NCBI GenBank assembly: GCA_028285085.1
Contig: JANQQI010000009.1
Span: 1-64,000 of the forward strand
From: Saprospiraceae bacterium
GTDB lineage: Bacteria; Bacteroidota; Bacteroidia; Chitinophagales; Saprospiraceae
Reading direction: 5' to 3'
DNA length: 64,000 nt
A program made the position numbers and the translations under genes. Under the pieces are notes generated by a model. It was not told where the DNA came from. It ran no database searches and saw only the letters and a list, made by a program, of their open reading frames with translations. This document shows positions 50,102 to 60,515 of this stretch, one piece after another. The number at the start of each line of letters is the position of its first letter. The first letter of the stretch is position 1.

Positions 50102-53100
50102 CTACCGAACAATTAAAAAGGATATCAACTTAAAATCTTCTATTCCCTTAATTTTTTCTCGTAATGCGGTCGTACCTCCTGATTGGAAAAGACTCAGCAC
50201 CTCCTTCTCTTCCTCTTTTTGAAGAATGGTTCCGATACTTTGTCTCAATAAATGAGAGTAGGTGTCCATATTTTGGTACTCATCCGTTTCTTTGCTCAAT
50301 TGTTTACAGAGCTCAACAATAGGCGTATGTACTCCCTTACATAACATCCGCATAGCATCTAGTATTTTCTTTGATTCGACATGGTTTAAGATCAACTCGC
50401 CTGTTGTTTTCATATAAACCAAGTAATAGGGATGCAATCTGTTAAGTTTATTGATATTTACACTTGAATTTATATTTTTCAACACAAAAATTATCCCTGA
50501 TTCCAGAACAGCATTAGAAGAAACTACCGCATGCAATCCTTCTGGAATATTTTTCAATTCTCCATAGGCTTTGATCAATTTGGACAAGTCCACTCTAAAG
50601 TCATTAAGTCCCAAGTCTGTAATGCTCACTCCTTCTCTTAGATCTTCTAAATCAATTACTTCATCCTGCAACTTTTGAAGCTGAATTTTACGGTATTCTA
50701 AATCTTTTTCATCAGTATTCAGGATATTATCATCGCCAGTGCTTGCCATGTTACTGATGAGCATCTTGTTCTCAACCCTTTGCTTTAAATTGATATAGGA
50801 ATCAAGGGTGACATCTGGCCAGAAGTTGACCATCGTAATACTTTCATTACGTGAACCAATTCGATCGATACGTCCAAAGCGTTGAATAATTCGCACCGGG
50901 TTCCAATGTATATCATAATTAATCAAGTAATCACAATCCTGCAAATTTTGGCCTTCTGAGATACAATCCGTTGCGATTAGCAATTCAATCGAATCCTTTA
51001 TCCGTGGATAGAGTTGTGCTTTGTCTTTAGACCGGGGAGAAAAGCATGTAAGAATCGCATTAATATCAGCTGGAATTTCCTTTGAGGTGCTTAATTTACG
51101 AGAACCTGTAATTAAGGTTGTATTCAGCCCATATTTATCTTTTAAACGCTGGTGTATGTTTTCGTATAGATAGTTAGCGGTATCTGCAAATGCAGTGAAG
51201 ACTATAACTTTTTGATTCCCCGGATTGAATGGTTTTTCAATTTTATCATCAATAATAGATTTCAAATGTTGCAGCTTGGTATCTTTCTCACCTCTTATAT
51301 CCACAATGTTGTCCCAAAGATGATGGAGGATCACTAAATCTTCCTTTAAATCTTCGCGCCATTTGGTGGTATCCATATCGGAAACGTGGACCTTAATTTT
51401 CCTTCCAATAACATTTTCCTCATCCCCCCAATTTGCTTCCCAGTCAAAATTCTCATCATTGATTTTTGTTTGAATGCCCTCGTAATCGTTTGATTCCCCT
51501 TTGTCGATAATTTTAATGGCACTCTCAATTTGAGAAATGATCCCTTCCAGTGTAATCCGAAATGAATCCACCGAACTTTCCAAACGCTTCAAGAAGTTTA
51601 TCCTCATAAGGATACGCAGGCTATTATCCCTGTCTATTTGAGATAATTTGCCGGATCCGGAGCGCACTTCTTTATCGTATAGATCGGCATAGAGCTGTAC
51701 TCTGCTAGGTAGGATATAATTTAAGGGTGTGTAGATGGACAGATTGAGCAAGGTCAGCTTTTCAGCTATATCAACATAGGTTATATCGTTATTATCGGTG
51801 AGCTGGCTTTGAATAGATACAGGTTTATTTCGTGTCGGAAATTTTCCTATCGCCGATGTATCGTAGTAGGTGGTGATATGCTTTCTTGATCTTGCGATGG
51901 TCAGTGAATCTAAAATTTCAAAGAAATCAAAATCAAGCATGTCTAATAACCTGTCCGTAGTCCTTTTTTGGGTTTCGTATTTAGTCCAAATATTAAAAGC
52001 CTGCTGAGCTCTTCTAAAAATATGATCTATCCCTCTGTCCGTATCCAGTTTGCCGTCAATATTTGCTGCGTCTCCTTCATAGGCTAAAGCCAGTTGGTTT
52101 TTCAAATCATTAAACCGATTATTTACGGGAGTAGCAGATAGCATCATTACTTTGGTCTCAATCCCCTCCTTTACAATTTTCCTCAGTAATTTTTGATACC
52201 GATTTTCGCGATCAGCACTAGGATTGTTATTCCTGAAATTGTGTGATTCATCAATAACTACCAAGCCATAATTACCCCAATTGACGTTTTCCAGCTGCCG
52301 TCCATTACTCATACCTCTTTCACGGGAAAGGTCGGTGTGAAACAGAACGTCATACCGGAACCTATCCGCTGCCAAAATATTGTTCTTATCATTATGCCGA
52401 AAGGTATTCCAATTGGCTTCTAATTTCTTAGGACATAAGACTAAAACATCCTTATTTCGCATTTCGTAATATTTGATTACGCCCAATGCCGAAAAGGTTT
52501 TTCCTAATCCAACGCTATCTGCCAAAATACAGCCTTTGTATCTCTCCAATTTATTGATCGCCCCGATTACCGCATCCCTTTGAAAGTTATAGAGCTTCTT
52601 CCAAATCACTGAATTTTTGAAGCCTACTTGCTCATTGGGTAAATGATCCAGAGACAAGTCATCCAGAAAGTCATTGAAAATATTATAGAGGGTGATGAAG
52701 TAGATAAACTCAGGGCTGTTTTCTTTATAAGCACTCTCGAAGTAATCCTGAACCTTTTGCGTGACGTCCTTTAAGTCTTCTTCATTCTCCCAGATCTGGT
52801 TGAACCAATTAAGATAAGCACTGCTATCTGGATAGTCTGATCTTTGAATGAGGGTAGGAAATCCTTTCTTATGCGTGATCCCTAAATCTGAGGTAGTGAA
52901 ACTACTGACGTTTGAATAGGCGTATTCCTCGGTGGCACTGTTTTTCAGGTGAATCATAACCTGGAGGGGTAGATTACTGTGCTTATTTGATTTGAAAGTG
53001 ACCTTTTCTTTTACCCATTTAGAACACTCCCTTGCAATAGCCCTTTGGTTCAATTGGTTTTTCAATCGCAGCTCAAACTCTCCCCCACAAAGTTCTGACT

Positions 53101-53335
53101 CTCTGTAAATATGTGGGATGTAAAACTGTCTGCTATGTTTCTGGAACTCTTCTTCAATGAAGGTGGGTGTACTGAATATAAAACGCAATTCATCAATTTT
53201 GTCCAATTCCTTCTTAAGAGCTTCGAAAGCATATATGGAAAAAGAAGCAGCGGCGATGCTGAGCTTACCTCCTTTTTTGATAGTCTCTTTTAAGTCATCA
53301 CCTAATCGATTATTAACGTTGTCAATCAGTTTCAT
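50102..53335 (-). CDS. SNF2-type helicase with N-terminal PLD-like domain
   Basis: The product has 1077 residues. The N-terminal part (about 1-160) has a PLD-like fold, GGKLSIAAASFSIYAFEALKKEL and later HLKNSATEEYAYSNVSSFTTSDLG, which looks like a degenerate HxK motif at 129-131. The SNF2 motor has Walker A SVGLGKT (274-280), DESH box (about 362-365), motif III MMLSATPVNNRF, and in the C-terminal lobe LIATDCISEGQNLQDCDYLINYDIHWNPVRIIQRFGRIDRIGS. It should translocate on DNA using ATP. It lies 3 bp after mod1 in the operon, so it is probably part of the same defence system. Such PLD-SNF2 proteins occur in several defence loci; this exact operon is not one I can name. Confidence 0.88.
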   Translation of the reverse strand: MKLIDNVNNRLGDDLKETIKKGGKLSIAAASFSIYAFEALKKELDKIDELRFIFSTPTFIEEEFQKHSRQFYIPHIYRESELCGGEFELRLKNQLNQRAIARECSKWVKEKVTFKSNKHSNLPLQVMIHLKNSATEEYAYSNVSSFTTSDLGITHKKGFPTLIQRSDYPDSSAYLNWFNQIWENEEDLKDVTQKVQDYFESAYKENSPEFIYFITLYNIFNDFLDDLSLDHLPNEQVGFKNSVIWKKLYNFQRDAVIGAINKLERYKGCILADSVGLGKTFSALGVIKYYEMRNKDVLVLCPKKLEANWNTFRHNDKNNILAADRFRYDVLFHTDLSRERGMSNGRQLENVNWGNYGLVVIDESHNFRNNNPSADRENRYQKLLRKIVKEGIETKVMMLSATPVNNRFNDLKNQLALAYEGDAANIDGKLDTDRGIDHIFRRAQQAFNIWTKYETQKRTTDRLLDMLDFDFFEILDSLTIARSRKHITTYYDTSAIGKFPTRNKPVSIQSQLTDNNDITYVDIAEKLTLLNLSIYTPLNYILPSRVQLYADLYDKEVRSGSGKLSQIDRDNSLRILMRINFLKRLESSVDSFRITLEGIISQIESAIKIIDKGESNDYEGIQTKINDENFDWEANWGDEENVIGRKIKVHVSDMDTTKWREDLKEDLVILHHLWDNIVDIRGEKDTKLQHLKSIIDDKIEKPFNPGNQKVIVFTAFADTANYLYENIHQRLKDKYGLNTTLITGSRKLSTSKEIPADINAILTCFSPRSKDKAQLYPRIKDSIELLIATDCISEGQNLQDCDYLINYDIHWNPVRIIQRFGRIDRIGSRNESITMVNFWPDVTLDSYINLKQRVENKMLISNMASTGDDNILNTDEKDLEYRKIQLQKLQDEVIDLEDLREGVSITDLGLNDFRVDLSKLIKAYGELKNIPEGLHAVVSSNAVLESGIIFVLKNINSSVNINKLNRLHPYYLVYMKTTGELILNHVESKKILDAMRMLCKGVHTPIVELCKQLSKETDEYQNMDTYSHLLRQSIGTILQKEEEKEVLSLFQSGGTTALREKIKGIEDFKLISFLIVR

Positions 53336-53338
53336 AGG

Positions 53339-55204
53339 TTATAATACTTTCATTTCAGTTTCGGGGCTCAATTGCTTAAGGAGTTGCTTTACATTCATTT
53401 TTGCGGTATCGTCTTTAAACCCTGAGTCTCTAAAAACAATTCGAAGGGGAGCATCCTTAGCTACCATCTTCGCAAAATCCTCATCTATCCCCTTATCAAA
53501 ACAGGCATAGAGTGAGTTTTGCGCTACTTTGAAGACTTGTTTACCAGAAATAGTAGCTTGCTCAATTTTGAGGGAAAGCGGTAGTCCCCAGTCCAACATT
53601 ACTTGAGCCAGAAGGTCGTCAGCAGTTCTGTTAGGTTTTACATTGTCGGAAAAAAGATCTAAATCTTTTTGCTGATAGTCTTGTGGGGTATAAAATACAT
53701 ACTGCATATTGCTGTCATCTAAACGGAATACCCGGAAACCATAATCAATATCTGCATTGGTTTCATCTTTGATTTTTCCAGCTGCTTTTCTAATTCTATC
53801 TTTAGCCAATTCACTTATGGTATCGTACCCTGCTTTATATGCTTCACTTTGTTCATCAGTTATTTCAGGAATTTGTACACATATGTAGTTTAATTTTCTT
53901 TTGCTTTCAGTGTTTAATTGTAAAACAGCATGAACTATTGAGGCGCTCCCGGAGAAAAAATCAAGGATTATATCATTCTTAGTAGTACCAATAGACAGAC
54001 ACTTTTTTAAAAGAGAGAGAGGTTTTGGAAAATCAAATACCTTTTTACCATCAAAAAGTTCACGTACTTCTATTGATCCTTCAGAAGTTGCATTTACATC
54101 AGACATCCAAGTTCTATATGGTTTAGATCTCGGATTATCAGTTCTGATTTTTTCATAAGCGATGTAAGTTCCATTTGATCTTTTCACAAATTCAACATCT
54201 CCTCTATCAACAAACCCTTGCATATTTTTCTTCCCAAAACGCCAACGTCCTTCTTCTCCATCATTTCTTATTGGATATACATCTTCATTATTAGGACCCT
54301 TTATAGCAAACCACATAGTTGGTCTATCAGCTCTCCTTGAGTTAGAACCCCACTTGTTTAATTCTCTACCTCTTCTATATCTTCCCTTGTTATCAATCTT
54401 ATCTAATGGCTCTGCCTTTATTTCAATAGTACCAAGAACTGCTGATTTGTGACTTTTTGAAAAACAAACAATATACTCATGATCTTGAACAACTGTTTTA
54501 GAATCACTTCCCCCTCCTTTTTTTGATTGCCAAACAAGAGTACCTATATAGTTCTCCTCCCCGAAAATCTCATCACATACTTTCCTTAAGTTATGCACTT
54601 CATTACTATCAATCGAAATAAAAATCACTCCATCATCAGTTAACAGATTCCTTGCCAGCTTCAAACGCGGGTACATCATACTCAACCAATCAGAATGATA
54701 TCTTCCTGATGTATCAGGATTTACTACTAAACGCTGATCGTATTCATCTTTTTGCCCACTTTCCTCCTTATATTCAGCCGAATCTTGCGTGAAGTTATCT
54801 TTGTACACAAAGTCTTTCCCGGTATTGTAGGGTGGATCGATATAGATCATTTTAATCTTGCCCAGGTAACTTTCCTGTAGCAGCTTCAGCACTTCTAAAT
54901 TATCTCCTTCAATGTAAAGATTTTCCGTGTTGTCAAAATCTACGGAATCTTCTCGCACAGGGCGCAAGGTTTTTTCTGTGGGGATATTGGCAGTGACAAT
55001 GGCTTCTCGTTTCCCCGGCCATTCTAATCGGTAACGTTCTTTATTGCCTTCAATAATGTCTTCTGATAACTCTTGCTTGAGTAATTCAAAATCGATTTTA
55101 ATCCCTTCTGCTGTTTCGGTCACGCAATTAGGGAATCGTTCAGCTATAAAACGGCTGTTCTCGTTTACCCAATTGAGACTTTGCATGTCTAATTTATCGT
55201 TCAT
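53339..55204 (-). CDS. Type III restriction-modification methyltransferase Mod (copy 1)
   Basis: The product has 621 residues. Motif IV DPPYNTG is at about 123-129 (with YIDPPYNTGKDFVYKDNF) and motif I near ILDFFSGSASIVHAVLQL (about 412-430), the order of beta-class enzymes. The central region (about 215-400) is the target recognition domain, with WQSKKGGGSDSKT and GRYRRGRELNKWGSNSRRADRPTMW. It methylates one strand, usually adenine N6, at an asymmetric site. Its N- and C-terminal parts closely resemble the second Mod (58339-60195), whereas the central domain differs. It is 6 bp after res and 3 bp before the helicase. Confidence 0.93.
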   Translation of the reverse strand: MNDKLDMQSLNWVNENSRFIAERFPNCVTETAEGIKIDFELLKQELSEDIIEGNKERYRLEWPGKREAIVTANIPTEKTLRPVREDSVDFDNTENLYIEGDNLEVLKLLQESYLGKIKMIYIDPPYNTGKDFVYKDNFTQDSAEYKEESGQKDEYDQRLVVNPDTSGRYHSDWLSMMYPRLKLARNLLTDDGVIFISIDSNEVHNLRKVCDEIFGEENYIGTLVWQSKKGGGSDSKTVVQDHEYIVCFSKSHKSAVLGTIEIKAEPLDKIDNKGRYRRGRELNKWGSNSRRADRPTMWFAIKGPNNEDVYPIRNDGEEGRWRFGKKNMQGFVDRGDVEFVKRSNGTYIAYEKIRTDNPRSKPYRTWMSDVNATSEGSIEVRELFDGKKVFDFPKPLSLLKKCLSIGTTKNDIILDFFSGSASIVHAVLQLNTESKRKLNYICVQIPEITDEQSEAYKAGYDTISELAKDRIRKAAGKIKDETNADIDYGFRVFRLDDSNMQYVFYTPQDYQQKDLDLFSDNVKPNRTADDLLAQVMLDWGLPLSLKIEQATISGKQVFKVAQNSLYACFDKGIDEDFAKMVAKDAPLRIVFRDSGFKDDTAKMNVKQLLKQLSPETEMKVL

Positions 55205-55210
55205 TTCTTT

Positions 55211-58200
55211 TTATTTCAATTGAACAATTTCCATCAGCTTACCATAGCTGCTCACTTTTTCAAATCGTACGGCTCCGCCACTAATGGCTTTGAAGTGTTG
55301 GTTAGCACAATGGATTTTTAGCTTTTCAATTTCTCGTAAGTCCAAATCGGAATCTGAACCTTTAGTTTCTGCTACAAAGTAAATGTATCGCACCTTGTCT
55401 TTATCAAACACAATTGCCCAATCGGGGCTATAGTTAGCCACCGGTGTTGAGACATAGAAGCTTCTGGGCAGCTTGGCGTATACAACTACTTCGGTACTGT
55501 TTTCCAATGCTGTGGCAAAATCAGATTCTATTTTAGAATCTGAAGTGAGAAAATCGTAGATGTGTTTTTTAAGCAGGGATGAGTTGCGCAAAGCAAACTT
55601 ATCATTAGTAAATACTGTCTTAGCATCATAGCGTTCATTAGTTTTATGATAGACAATATTGTTAATGATTAAACTAGCTTTCACTTCATTAATTAGCTTG
55701 CTGCACTTAGTAATGAACTCCTCTGGATTCTTTCTAATTAAAGCAAATTTCTCTTCTTTAATCGCTTTGAGAATAGCGACAATAGTTTTACGCATTAAGT
55801 TGGTATTAACTTCAATCTCGCCGACGATATCATAGACTGCATTGGAATAAATATCGTTTTTCAGCTTCAGGCTTTCACTGTTAGATTCTTTGATCAACGC
55901 TCCCTGCTTCATCTGTTCTTGAGTACCATCCTGCAGTTCTCCAGTTTTTACTTCGTAAATTCTGTCTCCAATATTTAGCTGAGCATTGATTTTGACCTTA
56001 CTATCTTCAATGAGCTTGTTAGAATCAAATTGAACTTCATAAATAGTTTTAAGATTTATCTTATTCCATAACTCCTGGAATTCTTTTTTCTTGAAGTTCT
56101 TATTAGTATTTAATACTACTGTCTGCCGTTCATCTTCCGGTTTAAATTCACTTTCTTGATATACTGTGGAAAGGATTTGACAGATACCAGTACGATATTT
56201 CTCCAATGGTTCAGGTAATGGTATGGCTTCCTTTTCAACTGATTCTCTACCTAATTCGGTCAGTTTATCATCTTCATCTATCAGATCATTTTTATATAAG
56301 GTTTTGTAAATAACCTTGGATTCTTCGGCTGTTATACGATGTTCTTTACCTTCAGCGTATCTCACCATACGCCCCTTGAAAAAGTCCATCTCGACTTTTT
56401 GAGGCCGGTCTTTGAGTGTATCTGCAATCTCTTTCTGTAATCCTTTGGCAAATGATTCATAGCTCTCAGAGGCGATGATAGTTAACTTATTGATCTCATG
56501 TACTTCTTCTCCGACCGCTTCGAAATCTAAACGACTGCCGTTTTTATTCACACAAAGGCGCATACCCCGGCCAACTTCTTGTCTTCGACGGGTTAAGCTC
56601 CCTGATTCCGCATGTTTTAAAGCGCATATTTGAAATACATTTGGATTATCCCAGCCTTCCTTGAGAGCAGAGTGTGAAAAAATGAACCGAGTGGGTTCCT
56701 TAAAACTTAATAGTCTTTCCTTATCCTTCATAATGAGGTCATAGGCAGAAATATCATCAGAATCTTCCTTGCCTCTTTTTACAGAGGGATCGACCATCTT
56801 ATTTTTCTTATCAATTGAGAAATACCCTTGGTGAACTTGTTCTGGATTATCTCTATTAAGATATTTTTCATAGTCAGTTGGCATATACCCCTTGTGTAAT
56901 TTACCAGGATCCGTTTTTCTTAAGTAGTCGTTATATTCTTGTTGGAAAAGGTCTAAATATTCGTTCTTTACTTTGTTATATTCTTCCTCAAAGATCTTGG
57001 CATATTCTCCAAGTTGCTGCTCCCCTAATTCATTATAAACTCGATATTTCTCCACCGTATCAATGAAGAAAAGAGAGAGTACTTTAATCCCTTTGCCATA
57101 TAGTTGTTTTTCCTTAATTAAATGTGATTGGATGCATTCTCGTATTTGAATTCTGCGAAATGCACTTTCATCCTTGTCATTTAAAATATCACCTGGATAA
57201 ATATCTTGACCTCCAATGACTACTTTATTTAAGTATCCATTGATCTCCGTAATCGTTTGATTTTTGTAGGCAGGCATATTCCCGGATAACTCATAAAGAT
57301 TTGCCCCTTCGCCCAATTTCTGCCGCACTTTTTTAATTCCTGAGGTCCCGCGCTTCTCATATTCAATCACCGCAAAGGGCGGTTTGGTTGTACTCAAGCT
57401 AATATGCTCCAAATACAAGTAACCGGTAGTCCCGGTCGACCCTCTTAGGTTAATACCTTTTACTTGGATTTTTTTTACCAAACGCTTGTTGTAGGCGTCC
57501 AAAGCATCTAAGCGGTATACTTTGTTATATTCTATCTTGTGGGTCGCGGAATAGCGAAGCGTGAATAGCGGATTGAAGTCCTGCATACTCTCCATGGTCT
57601 TTTTCCCTTCGACCGACTGGGGCTCATCAATGACAAGAATTGGATTAGTTTGAGAGATAATCTCTATCGGCTTTCGCGTACCAAATTGATCCAGTTCTTG
57701 GTAAATACGTCTGGCGTCTTTTCCTCGGGCGTTAAAAGCCTGGGTATTTATAATCATTACACTGATTCTACTGTCAGATGCAAAGTTTTCGATATCCTGC
57801 GGACGGCTTGAATTATAAATAAAAGGATTGATTTTATGCCCATATAATTCTTGAAAGTGATCCTGAGTGATTTGAAAGGATTTGTATACGCCTTCTCGAA
57901 TGGCAATGCTGGGAACAATGACAATAAACTTGCTCCAGCCATATTTTTTATGCAATTCGTACATGGTACGAATGTAGGTATAGGTTTTCCCGGTCCCCGT
58001 TTCCATCTCAATGGTAAAATTATACCCAAGTTTCACCCCTTTAGGCCTTTCTATTTGTGGACTTTGATACAGATCATTACGCTTTTGTACGGCTTGGGTA
58101 TTTTTCAAGATTTGAAATTCAGGAATTTGCACTTTAGAATTCCGGTAGCCAATTTCTTCTTCAACTTCAAATGCTAGCACACCAGTTCCCATTGCAGCTT

Positions 58201-58336
58201 GTTTGGCTTTGCGAATGAGAGCCTTACTGCGTTCTAGGGTAAAGCGGTTCGTCTTAAGCGGCTGGCCTTCAAAGCAATCGACCACTGCCTGTACAGCCTG
58301 TATTTGAAAATCTTGTTGTTTAAATTGTAGTTTCAT
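55211..58336 (-). CDS. Type III restriction endonuclease Res subunit
   Basis: The product has 1041 residues. The superfamily 2 motor has Walker A METGTGKTYTY (112-118) and motif II DEPQ (237-240), with motif III LRYSATHKIEYN, and the late TRRRQEVGRGMRLCVN block as motif VI. The C-terminal nuclease domain holds YSPDWAIVFDKDKV and YFVAETKGSDSDLDLRE, a PD-(D/E)xK site. It cleaves DNA 25-27 bp from sites after ATP-driven communication with Mod. It is flanked by both Mod genes, with gaps of 2 and 6 bp. Confidence 0.94.
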   Translation of the reverse strand: MKLQFKQQDFQIQAVQAVVDCFEGQPLKTNRFTLERSKALIRKAKQAAMGTGVLAFEVEEEIGYRNSKVQIPEFQILKNTQAVQKRNDLYQSPQIERPKGVKLGYNFTIEMETGTGKTYTYIRTMYELHKKYGWSKFIVIVPSIAIREGVYKSFQITQDHFQELYGHKINPFIYNSSRPQDIENFASDSRISVMIINTQAFNARGKDARRIYQELDQFGTRKPIEIISQTNPILVIDEPQSVEGKKTMESMQDFNPLFTLRYSATHKIEYNKVYRLDALDAYNKRLVKKIQVKGINLRGSTGTTGYLYLEHISLSTTKPPFAVIEYEKRGTSGIKKVRQKLGEGANLYELSGNMPAYKNQTITEINGYLNKVVIGGQDIYPGDILNDKDESAFRRIQIRECIQSHLIKEKQLYGKGIKVLSLFFIDTVEKYRVYNELGEQQLGEYAKIFEEEYNKVKNEYLDLFQQEYNDYLRKTDPGKLHKGYMPTDYEKYLNRDNPEQVHQGYFSIDKKNKMVDPSVKRGKEDSDDISAYDLIMKDKERLLSFKEPTRFIFSHSALKEGWDNPNVFQICALKHAESGSLTRRRQEVGRGMRLCVNKNGSRLDFEAVGEEVHEINKLTIIASESYESFAKGLQKEIADTLKDRPQKVEMDFFKGRMVRYAEGKEHRITAEESKVIYKTLYKNDLIDEDDKLTELGRESVEKEAIPLPEPLEKYRTGICQILSTVYQESEFKPEDERQTVVLNTNKNFKKKEFQELWNKINLKTIYEVQFDSNKLIEDSKVKINAQLNIGDRIYEVKTGELQDGTQEQMKQGALIKESNSESLKLKNDIYSNAVYDIVGEIEVNTNLMRKTIVAILKAIKEEKFALIRKNPEEFITKCSKLINEVKASLIINNIVYHKTNERYDAKTVFTNDKFALRNSSLLKKHIYDFLTSDSKIESDFATALENSTEVVVYAKLPRSFYVSTPVANYSPDWAIVFDKDKVRYIYFVAETKGSDSDLDLREIEKLKIHCANQHFKAISGGAVRFEKVSSYGKLMEIVQLK

Positions 58337-58338
58337 CG

Positions 58339-60195
58339 TTAAATCACTTTCATTTCTGTTTCAGGGCTGAGTTGTCTCAGCAGTTGTTTTACATTGGTTT
58401 TTGCGGTATCGCTTTTAAATCCGCTATCACGGAATACGATACGCAATGGAGCATCATTGGCAATTGCTTTGGCGAAATCTTCATCAATTCCTTTATCAAA
58501 GCACGCATAGAGTGAATTCTCTGCTACCTTGAAAACTTGCTTGCCATTAATCACGGCTTGCTCTATTTTTAGAGAAAGAGGTAAGCCCCAATCCAGCATT
58601 ACTTGAACTAAGAGATCATCTGCAGTGCGATCTGGTTTTACATTATCGGCGAACAGGTCTAAGTGATCTTGTTGATAATCTTGCGGTTTGTAATAAACAT
58701 CTTGCATGTTGCTGGTATCAAGACGATATACCCTGAATCCATAATCTATTTCAGCATCAGTTTCTTCTTTTATTTTTTTAGCTGCTCTGCGGATTCGTTC
58801 CTTTCCTATTTCACAGATGTTTTTGTAGCCAGCCTTAAATGCTTCACTCTTTTCATTAGTTTTTTCAAGTAACTGAACTAATATAAATCTGCGTTTTTCC
58901 TGATCTTCACTATTTAATTGCAAACAGGCGTGTGCAGTTGATGCTGAACCAGAAAAAAAATCCAAAATTAGATCTTTATCTCTAGTTGATGAGCGCAATA
59001 TCTCTTTTATCAATCCAGATGGTTTTGGGTTTTCAAAAATTGTAGCATTTCCAAAAAGTTGGTACATTTCTTTGGAACCTTCTGTATTTAAAGGGACAAA
59101 ATCCCATAAGGATGACCATGTAACTCCTTCTTTAACATCACATAAAAAACGCTTTAATTTAGGAGCACTTTGACCATCTTTTCCAAAATAAATTTCTTTC
59201 TTAGAAATGAGTTCTTTGATCTTCTTTTCATTATAGCGCCAGTTCCCTGAAGATGATGCAAATGATTTCCCGTTATTGGGGTTTATGATTTCAAAATCAA
59301 GAGCTTTACTATATCGGCCTCCTTTCACATTGGCAGATAAATCTCCCGGTGCCCAAGGCCCTTTCGGGTGATTATCTGGGTTTTTATACCTGTTAAGTTG
59401 AGAACTGCTTCTCGGTTTTGTGAATAACTTTACCTGATTTTTTGATTTAGCATATACAAAAATATAATCATGCTGAGTCCCAATAACTTGATCATTAGGA
59501 GGAGTATTTCTCTTTTTCCATATAATTTTTACTATAAATCCTTGTTCCCCAAATATCTCGTCACATAATTTTTTAATATTTGACTGCTCTTTATCATCGA
59601 TAGAAATGAAAATCACACCATCATCAGTTAAAAGGTTTCTAGCTAGCTTCAAACGTGGATACATCATACTTAACCAATCAGAATGGTACCGACCCGCAGA
59701 ATCCGGGTTTACTACCAAACGTTGATCATGTTGATTTTTCTGTCCACTTTCTTTTTTGTATTTTTCGCTATCTTGGGTAAAATTATCTTTGTACACAAAA
59801 TCCTTTCCTGTATTATATGGGGGATCTATGTATATCATTTTTATTTGCCCTAAGTAACCTTCCTGCAAAAGTTTGAGCACTTTTAGATTGTCACCTTCTA
59901 TATACAGGTTTTCCGTATTATCAAAATTAACTGAATCCTCTCGTATAGGTCGTAGAGTTTTGGTGGTAGGCAAGTTAGCAGTTACAATGGCTTCACGTTT
60001 TCCTGGCCACTCCAACCGATAACGTTCCTTATTACCTTCTACCACCGCATGGTTGAGCTCCTGTTTCAGGAGCTCAAAATCTATAACTTTGCCTTCTACG
60101 CTTTCCGTAACACAGTTGGGGAAAAGAGCTGCTAGCTTTTCAAAATTTTCATTCACCAAATCTGGTGATTTGAGGTCTAATTTTTCTATGCTCAT
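58339..60195 (-). CDS. Type III restriction-modification methyltransferase Mod (copy 2)
   Basis: The product has 618 residues. Motif IV DPPYNTG is at about 124-130 and motif I near LILDFFSGSASTAHACLQL. The first 200 and last 190 residues are nearly the same as in Mod copy 1 (for example WPGKREAIVTAN, IEGDNLKVLKLLQEGYLG, DKGIDEDFAKAIANDAPLRIVFRDSGFKSDTAKTNVKQLLRQLSPETEMKV), but the central recognition region (WKKRNTPPNDQVIGTQHDYIFVYAK, KRFLCDVKEGVTWSS) is unlike it. The two thus probably recognise different DNA sites and share Res. It is the first of the effector genes, 16 bp after the XRE regulator and 2 bp before res. Confidence 0.93.
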   Translation of the reverse strand: MSIEKLDLKSPDLVNENFEKLAALFPNCVTESVEGKVIDFELLKQELNHAVVEGNKERYRLEWPGKREAIVTANLPTTKTLRPIREDSVNFDNTENLYIEGDNLKVLKLLQEGYLGQIKMIYIDPPYNTGKDFVYKDNFTQDSEKYKKESGQKNQHDQRLVVNPDSAGRYHSDWLSMMYPRLKLARNLLTDDGVIFISIDDKEQSNIKKLCDEIFGEQGFIVKIIWKKRNTPPNDQVIGTQHDYIFVYAKSKNQVKLFTKPRSSSQLNRYKNPDNHPKGPWAPGDLSANVKGGRYSKALDFEIINPNNGKSFASSSGNWRYNEKKIKELISKKEIYFGKDGQSAPKLKRFLCDVKEGVTWSSLWDFVPLNTEGSKEMYQLFGNATIFENPKPSGLIKEILRSSTRDKDLILDFFSGSASTAHACLQLNSEDQEKRRFILVQLLEKTNEKSEAFKAGYKNICEIGKERIRRAAKKIKEETDAEIDYGFRVYRLDTSNMQDVYYKPQDYQQDHLDLFADNVKPDRTADDLLVQVMLDWGLPLSLKIEQAVINGKQVFKVAENSLYACFDKGIDEDFAKAIANDAPLRIVFRDSGFKSDTAKTNVKQLLRQLSPETEMKVI

Positions 60196-60211
60196 TTGTT
60201 AAATGTCTTGA

Positions 60212-60514
60212 TTAGTCACCGCTATCTGTCTTCAAAGAAATGATAATGTTCTCCAATATTTTTATGGCATCATTTTCATTTTCCAAATCACTTAATATTT
60301 TTTCCTTCCAAAACCGCTCTTTCACATTGATGAGCTGTACATCAAAGGTCTCGGAAATAATGGACAACATCCCGATATTTGCAAATCGCTCATTCCGTTC
60401 GATTTTACTCAGGGTTGAAGTATCGATATCCAAGGCAGCTGCCAGCTTCCGTAAAGGCATGTTCTGGGCAACTCTCAATTGTCTGATATAAGCTCCAAAG
60501 GGCAGTTCTTTCAT
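60212..60514 (-). CDS. XRE-family regulator, first gene of the restriction operon
   Basis: The product has 100 residues. The helix-turn-helix is clear (YIRQLRVAQNMPLRKLAAALDIDTSTLSKIERNERFANIGMLSIISETF) and is followed by an acidic helical tail (ILSDLENENDAIKILENIIISLKTD). It resembles the controller proteins of restriction systems. It lies 16 bp upstream of the second Mod. Half-sites for a helix-turn-helix dimer overlap the promoter just upstream, so autoregulation is likely, but this is inference. Confidence 0.9.
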   Translation of the reverse strand: MKELPFGAYIRQLRVAQNMPLRKLAAALDIDTSTLSKIERNERFANIGMLSIISETFDVQLINVKERFWKEKILSDLENENDAIKILENIIISLKTDSGD

Positions 60515-60515
60515 T

